In this document: positions 53,092 to 61,999 of the stretch, in pieces
How the letters are laid out: each line of letters opens with the position of its first letter
How positions within the stretch are numbered: position 1 is the first letter of the stretch
Assembly (NCBI GenBank): GCA_015660865.1
Contig: JACTUA010000001.1
Coordinates: 503,723 to 567,722 of the forward strand
Source: Methanomicrobiales archaeon
GTDB lineage: Archaea; Halobacteriota; Methanomicrobia; Methanomicrobiales; JACTUA01
Direction: 5' to 3'
DNA length: 64,000 bases
Notes under the pieces: model-generated
Seen by the model: the letters and a program-made list of their open reading frames with translations, nothing else
What the model was told of the DNA's origin: nothing
The model's database searches: none
Program-made: the position numbers and the translations under genes

Positions 53092-54006
53092 ATGGATGCA
53101 GGTGTCATCGGTGTGGGAAGCATGGGGAGGAACCATGCACGGATCTACTCTGAGCTCAAGACCGTGAACTCCCTCTTCATCTACGACACGAACCGGAAGT
53201 CGGCTGAGGAGACGGGGAGGCTCCACGGGGCAACGGTATGCGGATCCATCGGGGATCTCCTTTCCCGGTGCGAGGCAGTCTCCCTCTGCGTCCCCACCCA
53301 GTTCCATTTTCAGGTCGCACGGCAGGTCATAGCCGCAGGAGTCCATGCCCTCATCGAGAAGCCCATCTGCACGACGGCTGCCGAGGGGCGATCCCTTCTC
53401 CCCGCCATCCCCGATGACCTCGTTATCGGGGTCGGCCATATCGAACGGTTTAACCCGGTGGTCCCCGAGATCAGGAAGATCATCAGGAAGCCCCTCTATA
53501 TGGAGATGAAGCGGCACAACCCGACCTCAGCCCGGGTGAAGGGAACCTCGGTAGTCAACGATCTCATGATCCATGACATCGACATCGCCCTCCATTCCTT
53601 CTTCCACGGGAAGCCCACCTCCCTCGTCTCGGCAGGGAACGACGATATTGCGAGCGCCCTGATGAGCTGGGGGGGGACCCCCGTCTACCTCTCCACGAGC
53701 AGGAAGTCCTCGAAGAAGATCCGGATGTGCTACATCGAGGAGGAGGAGTTCACCATCGAGGGGGACTTCATGGCACAGGAGATCTATGTCCACCATAAGC
53801 CTGGCCAGTACATTTTCGAGGACGACCGGTACGTGCAGGAGAACCTCATCGAGAAGGTGATGGTGAACAAGCTCGAGCCCCTGAAGGTCGAGCTCTCTAC
53901 CTTCCTCGACTGTGCTTCCCGGGGAAAGCCCTTCCCCGTAACCCCCTCCGAAGCCGTGGAGAACCTGGAGATCTGCGAGGAGATTCGCCGACAACTCCCC
54001 TGCTGA
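53092..54006 (+). CDS. Gfo/Idh/MocA-family oxidoreductase (WbpB-like)
   Basis: The 304-residue protein has an N-terminal NAD fold (AGVIGVGSMGRNHARIY), CVPTQFHFQVARQVI, the EKPIC motif, and GHIERFNP, then a beta-sheet substrate domain with DLMIHDIDIAL. In the diacetamido-uronate pathway the WbpB enzyme oxidises C3 of UDP-GlcNAcA. The ATG at 53092 follows the upstream stop by one base; the longer frame from 52891 overlaps the aminotransferase gene. Confidence 0.87.
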   Translation: MDAGVIGVGSMGRNHARIYSELKTVNSLFIYDTNRKSAEETGRLHGATVCGSIGDLLSRCEAVSLCVPTQFHFQVARQVIAAGVHALIEKPICTTAAEGRSLLPAIPDDLVIGVGHIERFNPVVPEIRKIIRKPLYMEMKRHNPTSARVKGTSVVNDLMIHDIDIALHSFFHGKPTSLVSAGNDDIASALMSWGGTPVYLSTSRKSSKKIRMCYIEEEEFTIEGDFMAQEIYVHHKPGQYIFEDDRYVQENLIEKVMVNKLEPLKVELSTFLDCASRGKPFPVTPSEAVENLEICEEIRRQLPC

Positions 54007-54078
54007 AAGGGGAGCGGGAGGGTATATGGCAGGAGATGACCAAACTCTCCCGGGAACCAGAGGCAACCCGTGGTCCGT
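54007..54078 (+). promoter_or_regulatory. probable promoter for the second half of the glycan cluster
   Basis: GGTATATGG (about 54021-54028) is a good TATA candidate 50 bases before the dehydrogenase ATG. GGGAG and CTCCC flank it (about 54015 and 54047), forming a weak inverted repeat. This is the first clear break after the run beginning with glmM. Confidence 0.4.
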
Positions 54079-55509
54079 ATGAGGAAGGGGCTTAAGAGTA
54101 TCCTGCAGGCAAAAGGGCCGATTGAGAAGGTCGGTGTTGTGGGGATGGGATATGTCGGCATACCTTCCGCGGTCCTCTTCGCTGATTCAGGGGCTTTCCG
54201 GGAGGTCATCGGCTTCCAGCGTGACTCCCCCAGCTCGGGCTACAAGATCGGGATGCTCAACCGGGGCGAGAGCCCCCTGAAGGGGGAGGAACCGGATCTC
54301 GGGGAGATGCTTGGGAAGGTCGTGGCCCGGGGAACCTTCCGGTGCACGTCAGATTTCTCCCTCATCTCGGATCTGGATGCCGTCACCCTCGCCATCCAGA
54401 CCCCCTTCAAGAACCCCGCGGACCTCATCCCCGACTTCACCCCCCTCCGCGAGGGCCTCACGTCGGTGGGGAAGCACCTCTTACGGGGGACCCTCGTGGT
54501 CATCGAGTCCACCGTGACCCCGGGGACGACCGGCGGGACAGCGCGGAGGATCCTGGAGGATGAGTCCGGCCTCGTGGCGGGTCGTGACTTCGCCCTCGCC
54601 CATGCACCCGAGCGGGTGATGGTCGGGAGGCTCCTCCGGAACATCCGGGAGCATGACCGGGTCGTCGGGGGCATCGACCCCGCATCGACAGACCGTGCAT
54701 CCGAGCTCTACCGGACCGTCCTCTCGACAGGGAAGATCATCCCCCTGACGGCCAAGGCAGCCGAGGTGACGAAGACCGCAGAGAACGCGTTCCGCGATCT
54801 CCAGATCGCAGCCGCCAACCAGCTCGCCCTCTACTGCGAGGCCATGGGGGTGAACTTCTACGACGTGCGGGCCGGGATCGCGAGCCTGAAGGAGGAGGGG
54901 GTCACGAGGGCCATCCTGTTCCCGGGGGCCGGCGTGGGAGGTCATTGCCTCCCAAAGGATAGCTACCACCTGGAGAAGGGGGTGAAGGAGGCAGGAAGGG
55001 ATCTCGACTATCCGGCTGACGCGGACTCCCTCTTCCTCCTGGCCCGCCGGATTAATGACTTCATGCCCAGGCACATGCACCGCCTCACCCTCGAGGGGCT
55101 TGACCGGGCCGGGAAACGGATCTCGGGGGCACGGGTTGCGATCCTGGGCTGGGCCTTCCTCCCGAACTCGGATGATACGAGGAACACGCCATCCGCGCCG
55201 TACCGGGACTTTCTCATCGAAAGCGGGGCAGACGTCCCGGTCCATGATCCCTGCGTGGGCCGCTCCCCCGGCGTTCCCATCTCCCATGATCTCCGGGAGG
55301 TCATCTCGGGGGCGGACGCCATCGCCATCCTCACCGCCCACAGCCCCTACAGGGGTCTGGTCCCCGGTGAGGTAAAGGCATGGACCGGGAAGGAGCGGCC
55401 GGTCATCGTCGACGGAAGAAATCTCGTGGACCCCGACGCCTACATTGGCGAGGGATTCGTGTACAAGGGGATAGGGCGGGGGGATAAGAACCGCCACCCG
55501 CTTCCCTGA
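54079..55509 (+). CDS. UDP-N-acetylglucosamine/mannosamine 6-dehydrogenase (WbpA/WecC-like)
   Basis: The 476-residue nucleotide-sugar dehydrogenase has the NAD loop VGMGYVGIP, ESTVTPGTT, APERVMVG, and the catalytic C290 in GVGGHCLPKD. AILGWAFLPNSDDTRNTPS marks the C-terminal domain. It oxidises the C6 hydroxyl of a UDP-HexNAc to a carboxylate with 2 NAD+. Next to the WbpB-, E- and D-like genes it is expected to make UDP-GlcNAcA. GTG at 54070 is an alternative start. Confidence 0.9.
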   Translation: MRKGLKSILQAKGPIEKVGVVGMGYVGIPSAVLFADSGAFREVIGFQRDSPSSGYKIGMLNRGESPLKGEEPDLGEMLGKVVARGTFRCTSDFSLISDLDAVTLAIQTPFKNPADLIPDFTPLREGLTSVGKHLLRGTLVVIESTVTPGTTGGTARRILEDESGLVAGRDFALAHAPERVMVGRLLRNIREHDRVVGGIDPASTDRASELYRTVLSTGKIIPLTAKAAEVTKTAENAFRDLQIAAANQLALYCEAMGVNFYDVRAGIASLKEEGVTRAILFPGAGVGGHCLPKDSYHLEKGVKEAGRDLDYPADADSLFLLARRINDFMPRHMHRLTLEGLDRAGKRISGARVAILGWAFLPNSDDTRNTPSAPYRDFLIESGADVPVHDPCVGRSPGVPISHDLREVISGADAIAILTAHSPYRGLVPGEVKAWTGKERPVIVDGRNLVDPDAYIGEGFVYKGIGRGDKNRHPLP

Positions 55510-55525
55510 TGGGGGCGACCCGGGA

Positions 55526-56665
55526 ATGAAGATCCTTCTCGTCTCAACCCAGGACTACATCCACCATCCCATCCCTTCCCGGCACCACTACATCTTCGAG
55601 GAGCTCGCAAAGAGGCACGAGATTCATGTCCCCCATTTCCACGTGAGCCAGGGGGAGGAGCGCAAGACCCGGCTCGTGGTCCATGAGGCCACCCGCTACC
55701 CGAGGGGCGGCCCCCTTGTCCACTACATCCTGAACGCCCCCACCCATTTCCGGGTCCTCGAGGAGATCGTGAGGGAGTGCGGGATCGACGTGGTGGTCGC
55801 ATCCCATGTCCTCGCCGGGATGGCAGTCATCCGTGCCGCACGGCGCCACCGGGTCCCGGTTGTCTTTGACCTGAAGGACTGGTTCCCTGACTCGGCGGCT
55901 GCCTACTACAGGAACCGGCTCGCCCGGAAGATCATCCGGGACAGCGTCTGGTTCGTCACCCGGTACAACCTGGACAGGAGCGACCGGATCACCACAGTAT
56001 CGCCCTCCCTCGTCGAGAAGCTCCGGACATTCGGGTATGACTCCACCCTCATCACGAACGGGGTCGATACGGATCGCTTCGTACCCATGGACGGCAGCGG
56101 GATGCGGAAGAGGCTCGGCATCGCCGACGGCGAGTTCGTCATCGGGTTCGAGGGGGCGGTGGAGCAGTGGTACGCCCTGGACAGGGTGATCGCGGCCCTC
56201 CCGGAGCTCCTGGTACACCGCCCTTCCACGAGGCTCCTTGTTGTGGGAGGTTCCCTCTTCACCGGCTTCATGGAGGAGCTGAAAAAGAAGGCGAAGGATC
56301 TCGGCGTCCTCGGGCATGTCACCTTCACGGGGCCGGTGCGGTATCACGACCTGCCCGGGTACATCGCAACCATGGATCTCTGCCTCATTCCCCTTTCCCC
56401 GCCCCGGTGGGTGAACATCGCCCTCCCGAACAAGTTCTTCGAGTACTCGGCCTGCGGGAAACCCATCCTCTCATCCCCCATTCCCGACGTCATGGCCATA
56501 GGCGGCCCCCATCTCTCCATCTACCGGAGTGACACCGAATTCATGGAGAAGGTGAAGGAGGCCATGGACAACCCGAAGACGTTCTCCCTGGACGTCGAGA
56601 GGTTCAGCTGGAGGAGGAGGGCCGGGGAGTTCGAGGGGATCCTCGAGGGGCTCATCCGGGGATAA
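55526..56665 (+). CDS. GT4-family (GT-B fold) glycosyltransferase
   Basis: The 379-residue protein has an N-terminal acceptor domain (MKILLVSTQDYIHHPIPSRH), VFDLKDWFPDSAAAYYRN, TNGVDTDRFVP, and a GT4 donor domain ending in PNKFFEYSACGKPILSS, where the Glu binds the nucleotide sugar. It probably adds one sugar to the dolichol-linked glycan or its precursor in the cytoplasm. The specific linkage is unknown. It is the only glycosyltransferase in the cluster, so others must lie elsewhere. Confidence 0.88.
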   Translation: MKILLVSTQDYIHHPIPSRHHYIFEELAKRHEIHVPHFHVSQGEERKTRLVVHEATRYPRGGPLVHYILNAPTHFRVLEEIVRECGIDVVVASHVLAGMAVIRAARRHRVPVVFDLKDWFPDSAAAYYRNRLARKIIRDSVWFVTRYNLDRSDRITTVSPSLVEKLRTFGYDSTLITNGVDTDRFVPMDGSGMRKRLGIADGEFVIGFEGAVEQWYALDRVIAALPELLVHRPSTRLLVVGGSLFTGFMEELKKKAKDLGVLGHVTFTGPVRYHDLPGYIATMDLCLIPLSPPRWVNIALPNKFFEYSACGKPILSSPIPDVMAIGGPHLSIYRSDTEFMEKVKEAMDNPKTFSLDVERFSWRRRAGEFEGILEGLIRG

Positions 56666-56701
56666 GGGGTATACAAACGATTTAGTGGTCATCCGTGTAA
56701 C

Positions 56702-59314
56702 ATGGGAGAAGAGGATAGTATGGCCGATCTCCTGAAGAAGTACCAGAGACATCTCGTCGGGCTTGCCCTTATTCTCATCGGGATACTCTGCCTCTGGATC
56801 CGTTTAAACCCCCTCTCCCATCTCCAGACCCTGGCTGGAGGGGATCCCCTCAACCTGTCTGCAAGCGACGACCCCCTCTACAACTTCCGGCAGGTGGAGC
56901 TGATCATCCGCAACTTCCCGGCATACCCCTGGTTCGACCCCATGACCCTGTACCCCTTTGGTCAGGTCATCTACTGGGGTCCCCTCTTCCCCACCATCGC
57001 GGCCCTGGTGTGCATGGCCCTGGGGATGACCACCCGCCCTGATGTCATCTTCATCTCTCAGTTCATCCCGCCCGTCATGGCCGTTGCCGTGGTCCCCATC
57101 GTCTACCTTATCGGGAAGAGGATGGCGGACTGGAGGACCGGCCTCATTGCAGCCCTCTTCACCGCCATCGTCCCGGGGCAGTACCTCCAGCGGTCCCTCT
57201 ACGGCTACTTCGACCACCACATCGCAGAGGTCCTCTTCTCCACTCTCTTCTGCCTGGGCTACATCTCCATCCTTGTCTATACCAAGCGGCACCAGGTAGA
57301 CTTCACCCGTCTCGAGAGCCTGAGGATCCCTGCCATCCTCTCCCTCCTGACCGGGGGCGCGTACCTCCTCGGCCTCTTCACCATGCCCACCATGATCCTC
57401 TTTGCCCTCATCGTGGCAGCATTCACGGTGGTACAGTACGTGTGGGACTTCTTCAGGCGGAGGCCAAGCGATTACCTCCTCTTTGCCAACGCCATTATCT
57501 TCGGGGTCGCCATCCTGGGCCTCCTCGCCTTCGGGCTGAAGCACCCGGGGCTCGATCTCTCGCGCTATACGATAGGCCACGTCTACGCCTACCTCATGAT
57601 CATCATCGGCACGGGACTCCTGGCCTGGCATGCACGGTACATGAAGGGACGGCCCTGGTACCAGTTTCCCCTCTCCCTTGCGGGCATCGGACTCTTCGTC
57701 GTCATCTTCCTTGCGTTCCTCCTCCCGAGCATCTACGAAACCCTCATCGCGAGCCTCTTTGCCTTCTTCGGCCAGCCGGCAACCGCGCTGACCGTCCAGG
57801 AGGCCAGGGGATGGGATCCTTCCCTTGCCTGGATGACGTTCCAGTACGGCCTGGTCCTCATGACCCTTGGGATCGCGGCTGTCATCTACCGGAACTGGCG
57901 GGAGGAGCACCCCGACCAGATCTATGTCCTCATCTGGTCGGTCATCATCCTCTTCTCCACCATCCAGCACGTCCGCTACGAGTACTACCTCGCGGTGAAC
58001 GTTGCGATCCTCTCGGCATTCGCAGCCGGTACAGCCCTGGAGTTCGGGTGGCCCGGGGTAAAGACCCTCGCCCTCCGCCGGGTTACTCCTGAGGAGGAGC
58101 CTGAGAAGAAGGATCGGCAGAAGGAGGAGAGGCAGGCGAGAAAAGCGAAGCGGGGCGGGAAGGAGAAGAAAGCCGCGAAGGTCTCCACCAGCCCATGGGT
58201 CCTCGCCCTGGCCGGTGTGGTTGCCCTCGCCCTCCTCTTCACGTACTCCTCGCTCCAGTATGATGTCCTCTACTCCCAGGGGACGATCATGAATGGCGAC
58301 TGGCGGGAGTCCCTCGAGTGGATGGGGAACCACACGCCCGATCCCGGGGTGGACTATTATGGCATCTTCGACCAGAGCTCCTTCTCCTACCCGCCGGGCT
58401 CCTACGGGGTGATGTCCTGGTGGGACTACGGCCACCAGATCAGCTTCATCGCAAAGCGGATCCCGAATGCCAACCCATTCCAGTCCGGAGTCGCGGGACC
58501 GACGGGGGCAGCCTCCTTCTTCATGACCCAGTCTGAGGAGTATGCGAACTTCGTCGCCGATACGCTGGGCACACGGTACGTGGCCACCGATATCGAGATG
58601 GACAGCCCCAAGTTCTGGGCAATGGCAACCTGGTTTAACAGCTCCGTCAGCGATGCCCCGTACAACCCGGCGTACTATGTCCCGGGGCAGACCTCGGGAC
58701 AGTACCAGCTCGTGAAGCTGAACAACCAGTCCTACTACGAGACCATGGTCTCGAGGCTCCATAACTTCGACGGTTCGATGGCCACCCCCACCAAGGTCTA
58801 TTACGTCGAGTACCAGCTCCCTTCGGTGACCGGCCTCGACGAGCCCCTCATCACCCAGGCCCAGGTCCTCGATGCAGGAGATGCCGTCAACCGGACGAGA
58901 GCGTTCAACCTGAACCCCCCCCAGGGGACCCTGGCGAACGCCGTCTCCCAGGCCGTCTTCCTCCCGGTGGAGACGGTACCGGCCCTGCGCCACTACCGGC
59001 TTGTCCATGAATCGCCCACCGGCGTCTTCACCAGTACCCAGGCAGGGACCCCGGACCTCAAGTACGTGAAGGTCTTCGAGTACGTGAAGGGGGCGCGGAT
59101 CCAGGGCCAGGGGATCATCGCCATTGACCTCGTCACGAACACGGGGAGGAGGTTCACCTACCGGCAGGAGAGTGTGAACGGGGAGTTCGTGGTACCGTAC
59201 TCGACTCAGGGGAACCCCTACGAAGTCCAGGCCCTGGGCAAGTACCGGATCGAGGGAACCGGCCGCACCATCGACGTCCCTGAAGAGGCGGTGATGCAGG
59301 GCCTGAGCGTCTGA
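56702..59314 (+). CDS. aglB: dolichyl-monophosphooligosaccharide-protein glycotransferase AglB (STT3 family)
   Basis: AglB moves lipid-linked glycan to Asn in N-x-S/T sites of exported proteins. The 870-residue protein has about 13 membrane helices up to residue 455 and a Lys/Glu-rich linker (about 459-492), then one more helix. A large external domain carries WWDYG at 573-577. The first acidic motif is SASDDPLYNF (D56, D57) and the second FDHHIAEV, both metal and substrate contacts. GGTATACAAA upstream is a possible TATA element. An ATG six codons in is another possible start. Confidence 0.95.
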   Translation: MGEEDSMADLLKKYQRHLVGLALILIGILCLWIRLNPLSHLQTLAGGDPLNLSASDDPLYNFRQVELIIRNFPAYPWFDPMTLYPFGQVIYWGPLFPTIAALVCMALGMTTRPDVIFISQFIPPVMAVAVVPIVYLIGKRMADWRTGLIAALFTAIVPGQYLQRSLYGYFDHHIAEVLFSTLFCLGYISILVYTKRHQVDFTRLESLRIPAILSLLTGGAYLLGLFTMPTMILFALIVAAFTVVQYVWDFFRRRPSDYLLFANAIIFGVAILGLLAFGLKHPGLDLSRYTIGHVYAYLMIIIGTGLLAWHARYMKGRPWYQFPLSLAGIGLFVVIFLAFLLPSIYETLIASLFAFFGQPATALTVQEARGWDPSLAWMTFQYGLVLMTLGIAAVIYRNWREEHPDQIYVLIWSVIILFSTIQHVRYEYYLAVNVAILSAFAAGTALEFGWPGVKTLALRRVTPEEEPEKKDRQKEERQARKAKRGGKEKKAAKVSTSPWVLALAGVVALALLFTYSSLQYDVLYSQGTIMNGDWRESLEWMGNHTPDPGVDYYGIFDQSSFSYPPGSYGVMSWWDYGHQISFIAKRIPNANPFQSGVAGPTGAASFFMTQSEEYANFVADTLGTRYVATDIEMDSPKFWAMATWFNSSVSDAPYNPAYYVPGQTSGQYQLVKLNNQSYYETMVSRLHNFDGSMATPTKVYYVEYQLPSVTGLDEPLITQAQVLDAGDAVNRTRAFNLNPPQGTLANAVSQAVFLPVETVPALRHYRLVHESPTGVFTSTQAGTPDLKYVKVFEYVKGARIQGQGIIAIDLVTNTGRRFTYRQESVNGEFVVPYSTQGNPYEVQALGKYRIEGTGRTIDVPEEAVMQGLSV

Positions 59315-59323
59315 TCCCCCCTC

Positions 59324-60328
59324 ATGGGAAGCATGACGTGCGGGGTCGTTACCGGGAAGGTGTTCTGCCACCACCACCTGGAGGGTCACCCGGAGAACCG
59401 CGACCGGCTCCGGCTTGCCCTCTCGGGGGTCCCGGGGGCCGCCCGGAGGCTGGCCCCGGTGAAAGCGGCACCGGTGGATCTGGAGCGGGTGCACCGGCGC
59501 GAGTATCTCGCCTGGCTCCAGGGGATCTCAACCGGAGAGTGCTACATCGACTTCAACACCTATATCTGCCCTGACTCATTCGAGGTAGCCCTCTATGCTT
59601 CCGGTTCATCTATCCTCGCTGCCGAGGAAGCCCTCGACGGGCGCAACTGCTTTGCCCTCGTCCGTCCTCCCGGCCATCATGCCGAGCCCGGGCGGGCCCG
59701 GGGATACTGCCTCCTGAACAACGTGGCAATTGCAGCGGCCCATGCTCTCGAATCCGTGGACCGGGTGGCCATCGTGGACTGGGATCTCCACCATGGGAAC
59801 GGGACCCAGGAGATCTTCTATGCCTCGGATCGGGTCCTCTTCTGCTCCATCCACCAGGCTGAGGGTTTCCCGGGGAGCGGAGGGGCCGGTGAGACGGGGA
59901 CGGGAGCAGGCCGGGGATACACCCTGAACGCCCCCCTGGCCCCGGGCTGCGGCATCGCCGATTACCGGCTTGTCTTTGGCGAGGTCTTCTGCCCGGCCCT
60001 TGAGCGGTTCCGGCCGGACCTGCTCATCGTCTCGGCCGGCCAGGATGCCCTTTGCGATGACCCGAAGGCGGTGATGAGGCTTGACCCCGGTGGTTATGGT
60101 ATCCTCACCCGTATGCTCATGGAGGCAACCGACCTCCCCCTGGCCCTCGCCCTTGAGGGCGGGTATGGTCCCTCCCTCGGCCGCGCCATTGCTGCTATCT
60201 TCCGGGCTCTTGGGGGAAGGGATCCGGGTGAGTATTCCGCTCCCCCGCCCGGCCGCTCAACAGAGGATCTGGTCAGGATCCTGAAAAAAGTCCATGGCTG
60301 GCAGGAAAAATCACTTTCTCCCCCATAA
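59324..60328 (+). CDS. histone deacetylase-fold amidohydrolase
   Basis: The 334-residue protein has the arginase/deacetylase zinc site: RPPGHHAEPGRARGYCLLNN with the paired His, VDWDLHHGNGTQEIFY with Asp and His ligands, VSAGQDAL with the last Asp, and LEGGYG with the transition-state Tyr. It removes acetyl groups from lysines, polyamines or other acetamides. Its place directly after aglB, 9 bases on, raises the option of an acetamido-sugar or glycoprotein substrate. That is only an inference from position. Confidence 0.88.
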   Translation: MGSMTCGVVTGKVFCHHHLEGHPENRDRLRLALSGVPGAARRLAPVKAAPVDLERVHRREYLAWLQGISTGECYIDFNTYICPDSFEVALYASGSSILAAEEALDGRNCFALVRPPGHHAEPGRARGYCLLNNVAIAAAHALESVDRVAIVDWDLHHGNGTQEIFYASDRVLFCSIHQAEGFPGSGGAGETGTGAGRGYTLNAPLAPGCGIADYRLVFGEVFCPALERFRPDLLIVSAGQDALCDDPKAVMRLDPGGYGILTRMLMEATDLPLALALEGGYGPSLGRAIAAIFRALGGRDPGEYSAPPPGRSTEDLVRILKKVHGWQEKSLSPP

Positions 60329-60764
60329 TTCGACCCTTAAGGCCAGAGGGGGCTATACCGGGCCCTTTTGAGGATCCCTGAAGATTGCGCGAAAATTTTC
60401 TGAATTATTTTGCGTAATCGCGTTAGAATTATATCAAAAGTTTTATAATATATGCTGACGAGCATGTATATGTTGCCAGACATGGATGACCCGGCCCGAG
60501 TGAGATCACTTCTCTGCACGCTATCACCTCTCATCCCCGGGGTCTCTCCACCCTGTGCAACGGCGTCTCTAGTCCCGGATCATTTTCAACCCTGAAACCC
60601 TCGCGGTTCCGGGGGTCCGGGATTGGCCCTGCTCTCTCCTGGTGAGGGTATCGCCGGCGGAACCTCCGGGTCATCCCGGGTATCCGGTTCTCCAGGACAC
60701 ATTCAAGGCCCGAGGGCCCGGCGGTCACCCTGCCATCCCCCCACCCCGCCGAGGGCCGATGGGA
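60329..60764. other. intergenic region with AT-rich island and strong promoter
   Basis: The 436 bases lie between the deacetylase gene and ycaO (convergent). The left part, 60386-60475, is far richer in A and T than any surrounding DNA. It contains a textbook TATA (TTTATAATATA, 60442-60452) with TCAAAAG before it. The right part, 60600-60764, is GC-rich with several inverted G/C words and no open frame of natural composition. I see no tRNA, and could not match SRP or RNase P RNA. Confidence 0.55.
60464..60595 (+). ncRNA. candidate small RNA or 43-residue peptide from the AT-rich promoter
   Basis: A transcript starting about 25 bases after the TATA box would begin near 60470. An ATG at 60464 opens a frame of 43 codons to a TGA at 60593-60595, starting MYMLPDMDDPARVRSLLCT. 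It has no ribosome-binding site, but a leaderless message is possible. The alternative is a non-coding RNA. I have no family match for either. Confidence 0.3.
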
Positions 60765-61943
60765 TCACCGGGATTGCTTCCGCCTCACCCGCTCCTTGTT
60801 TATGGAAGAGACCTCGAGCCCCGGAACAACGACCCGGACCACCGGCACCTTTGTCCGGGCGAGCTCGCAGACGCAGGCCCGCTCCACCTTCCCCTCTAAC
60901 TCGGCGAGGACGAGCCGGATATCACCACCGATGGTGGGGGTAGAGAGGTCCGGAAGGGAAGGGAGGTCAACCGAGGCAGCCGGGGCGAACCATTCCCGGT
61001 TCAGGCGCTTCATCCGGTCATAGCCGATCCGCTGGACGAAGGCCTCCCGTTCGTCCGAGGCGGTCACGCCCTGGATCCTCACGGCACGCCGCTGGGCCAC
61101 CTCGGTGAGGGCCTGGATGGCCGCTATCTGGGGGGATGGATGGGTCCCGGCCCCCATCACGAGGAAGGCTGGATCCTTTGTCACCGGGTCATCGGCCGCG
61201 GCCGCAACCGTCGGGATCCTGGTGAGGCCATCGAGGAGCCAGAGGGTGATGACGATCCCGGCCTTCTCGTACCGGCCGAGGAGATCCTGGACCGGCCCTG
61301 GCTCCGTCACCGAGATCCTCTTTCCCATGGAATGGTTCCGCTCTGCCCGGGAGAGGGCGTCCCGCTCCAGGGCCTCGAGAAGCCCGTAGAGGATGGCCTC
61401 GTCCCGGGTATTTCCCGCCGCGAGCCCGTTCGGGTCCGAGGCAAAGAGCCCCCTGGCCTCACCCATCGTATTGTACGGGAGGAAGACCGCGTTGGAGGGG
61501 ATCCAGACCTCGCCCTTCTCGAGGAGGTCGAAGCCCGTTGTCCAGTGGATCCGCTCTCCCGCCTCAAGGGGGCGGGAGAGGATGAGATCCGCGGGGTCCA
61601 CCGCCCGCTTGATCCCGATCTCCTCGTACCCGGCGACCTTCATGGGATCCCCATGGTACTCTGCCGAGAACCTCTCGATGGCCATTGCCATCGCCGAGGC
61701 CTTCGCCTCATCCGGCGTGATCCCCTTCCCGATATGGACCTGGGGGTTTCCCATGCCCGATCTCCGCCGGATAACGGCAAAGCAGGGGATGCCGTGCCGG
61801 TCCTTCTCGGTGCACTCGACGAGATCCAGGGCCCCGATCTCCCCCATGAGGGGCTCCATCTCCGCGATCGTCTCAGCCGGATCCTTCACCCTGTGGGTGC
61901 CCAGGAAGAATTTCTTCTCCTCGTCAGCGATCTCCAGCTGCAT
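60765..61943 (-). CDS. ycaO: YcaO-domain protein, probable McrA-glycine thioamidation enzyme (methanogenesis marker 1)
   Basis: The 392-residue YcaO protein uses ATP to activate backbone amides. In methanogens the homologue makes the thioglycine in methyl-CoM reductase subunit A. Landmarks are GKGITPDEAKASAMAMAIERFSAEYHGD (about 72-99), ALTEVAQRRAV, and VRVVVPGLEVSS near the end, where YcaO proteins hold ATP contacts. No tfuA is next to it, although the two often occur together. The gene is divergent from DUF2098 and close to nikR, which fits a role with a nickel enzyme. Confidence 0.85.
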   Translation of the reverse strand: MQLEIADEEKKFFLGTHRVKDPAETIAEMEPLMGEIGALDLVECTEKDRHGIPCFAVIRRRSGMGNPQVHIGKGITPDEAKASAMAMAIERFSAEYHGDPMKVAGYEEIGIKRAVDPADLILSRPLEAGERIHWTTGFDLLEKGEVWIPSNAVFLPYNTMGEARGLFASDPNGLAAGNTRDEAILYGLLEALERDALSRAERNHSMGKRISVTEPGPVQDLLGRYEKAGIVITLWLLDGLTRIPTVAAAADDPVTKDPAFLVMGAGTHPSPQIAAIQALTEVAQRRAVRIQGVTASDEREAFVQRIGYDRMKRLNREWFAPAASVDLPSLPDLSTPTIGGDIRLVLAELEGKVERACVCELARTKVPVVRVVVPGLEVSSINKERVRRKQSR

Positions 61944-61999
61944 GATATGATCCAGAAGGGAGGCTATCTTTTTATAGGTGGCGAAGGGATGATACTCTC
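61944..61999. promoter_or_regulatory. divergent promoter between ycaO and DUF2098
   Basis: CTTTTTATAGG (about 61966-61977) works as a TATA element toward the plus strand about 25-30 bases before the ATG at 62000. Read on the minus strand, CCTATAAAAAG lies about 25 bases before the ycaO ATG at 61943. Both genes thus share one 56-base promoter and would be leaderless. Confidence 0.5.

Noticed and set aside
56804..59494. 896-codon minus-strand frame opposite aglB
   Set aside because: It mirrors the AglB codons and has shadow composition, with no known motif.
60329..60764. tRNA, SRP RNA or RNase P RNA in the gap before ycaO
   Set aside because: I found no T-loop word, no SRP helix 8 pattern and no RNase P core pattern on either strand.
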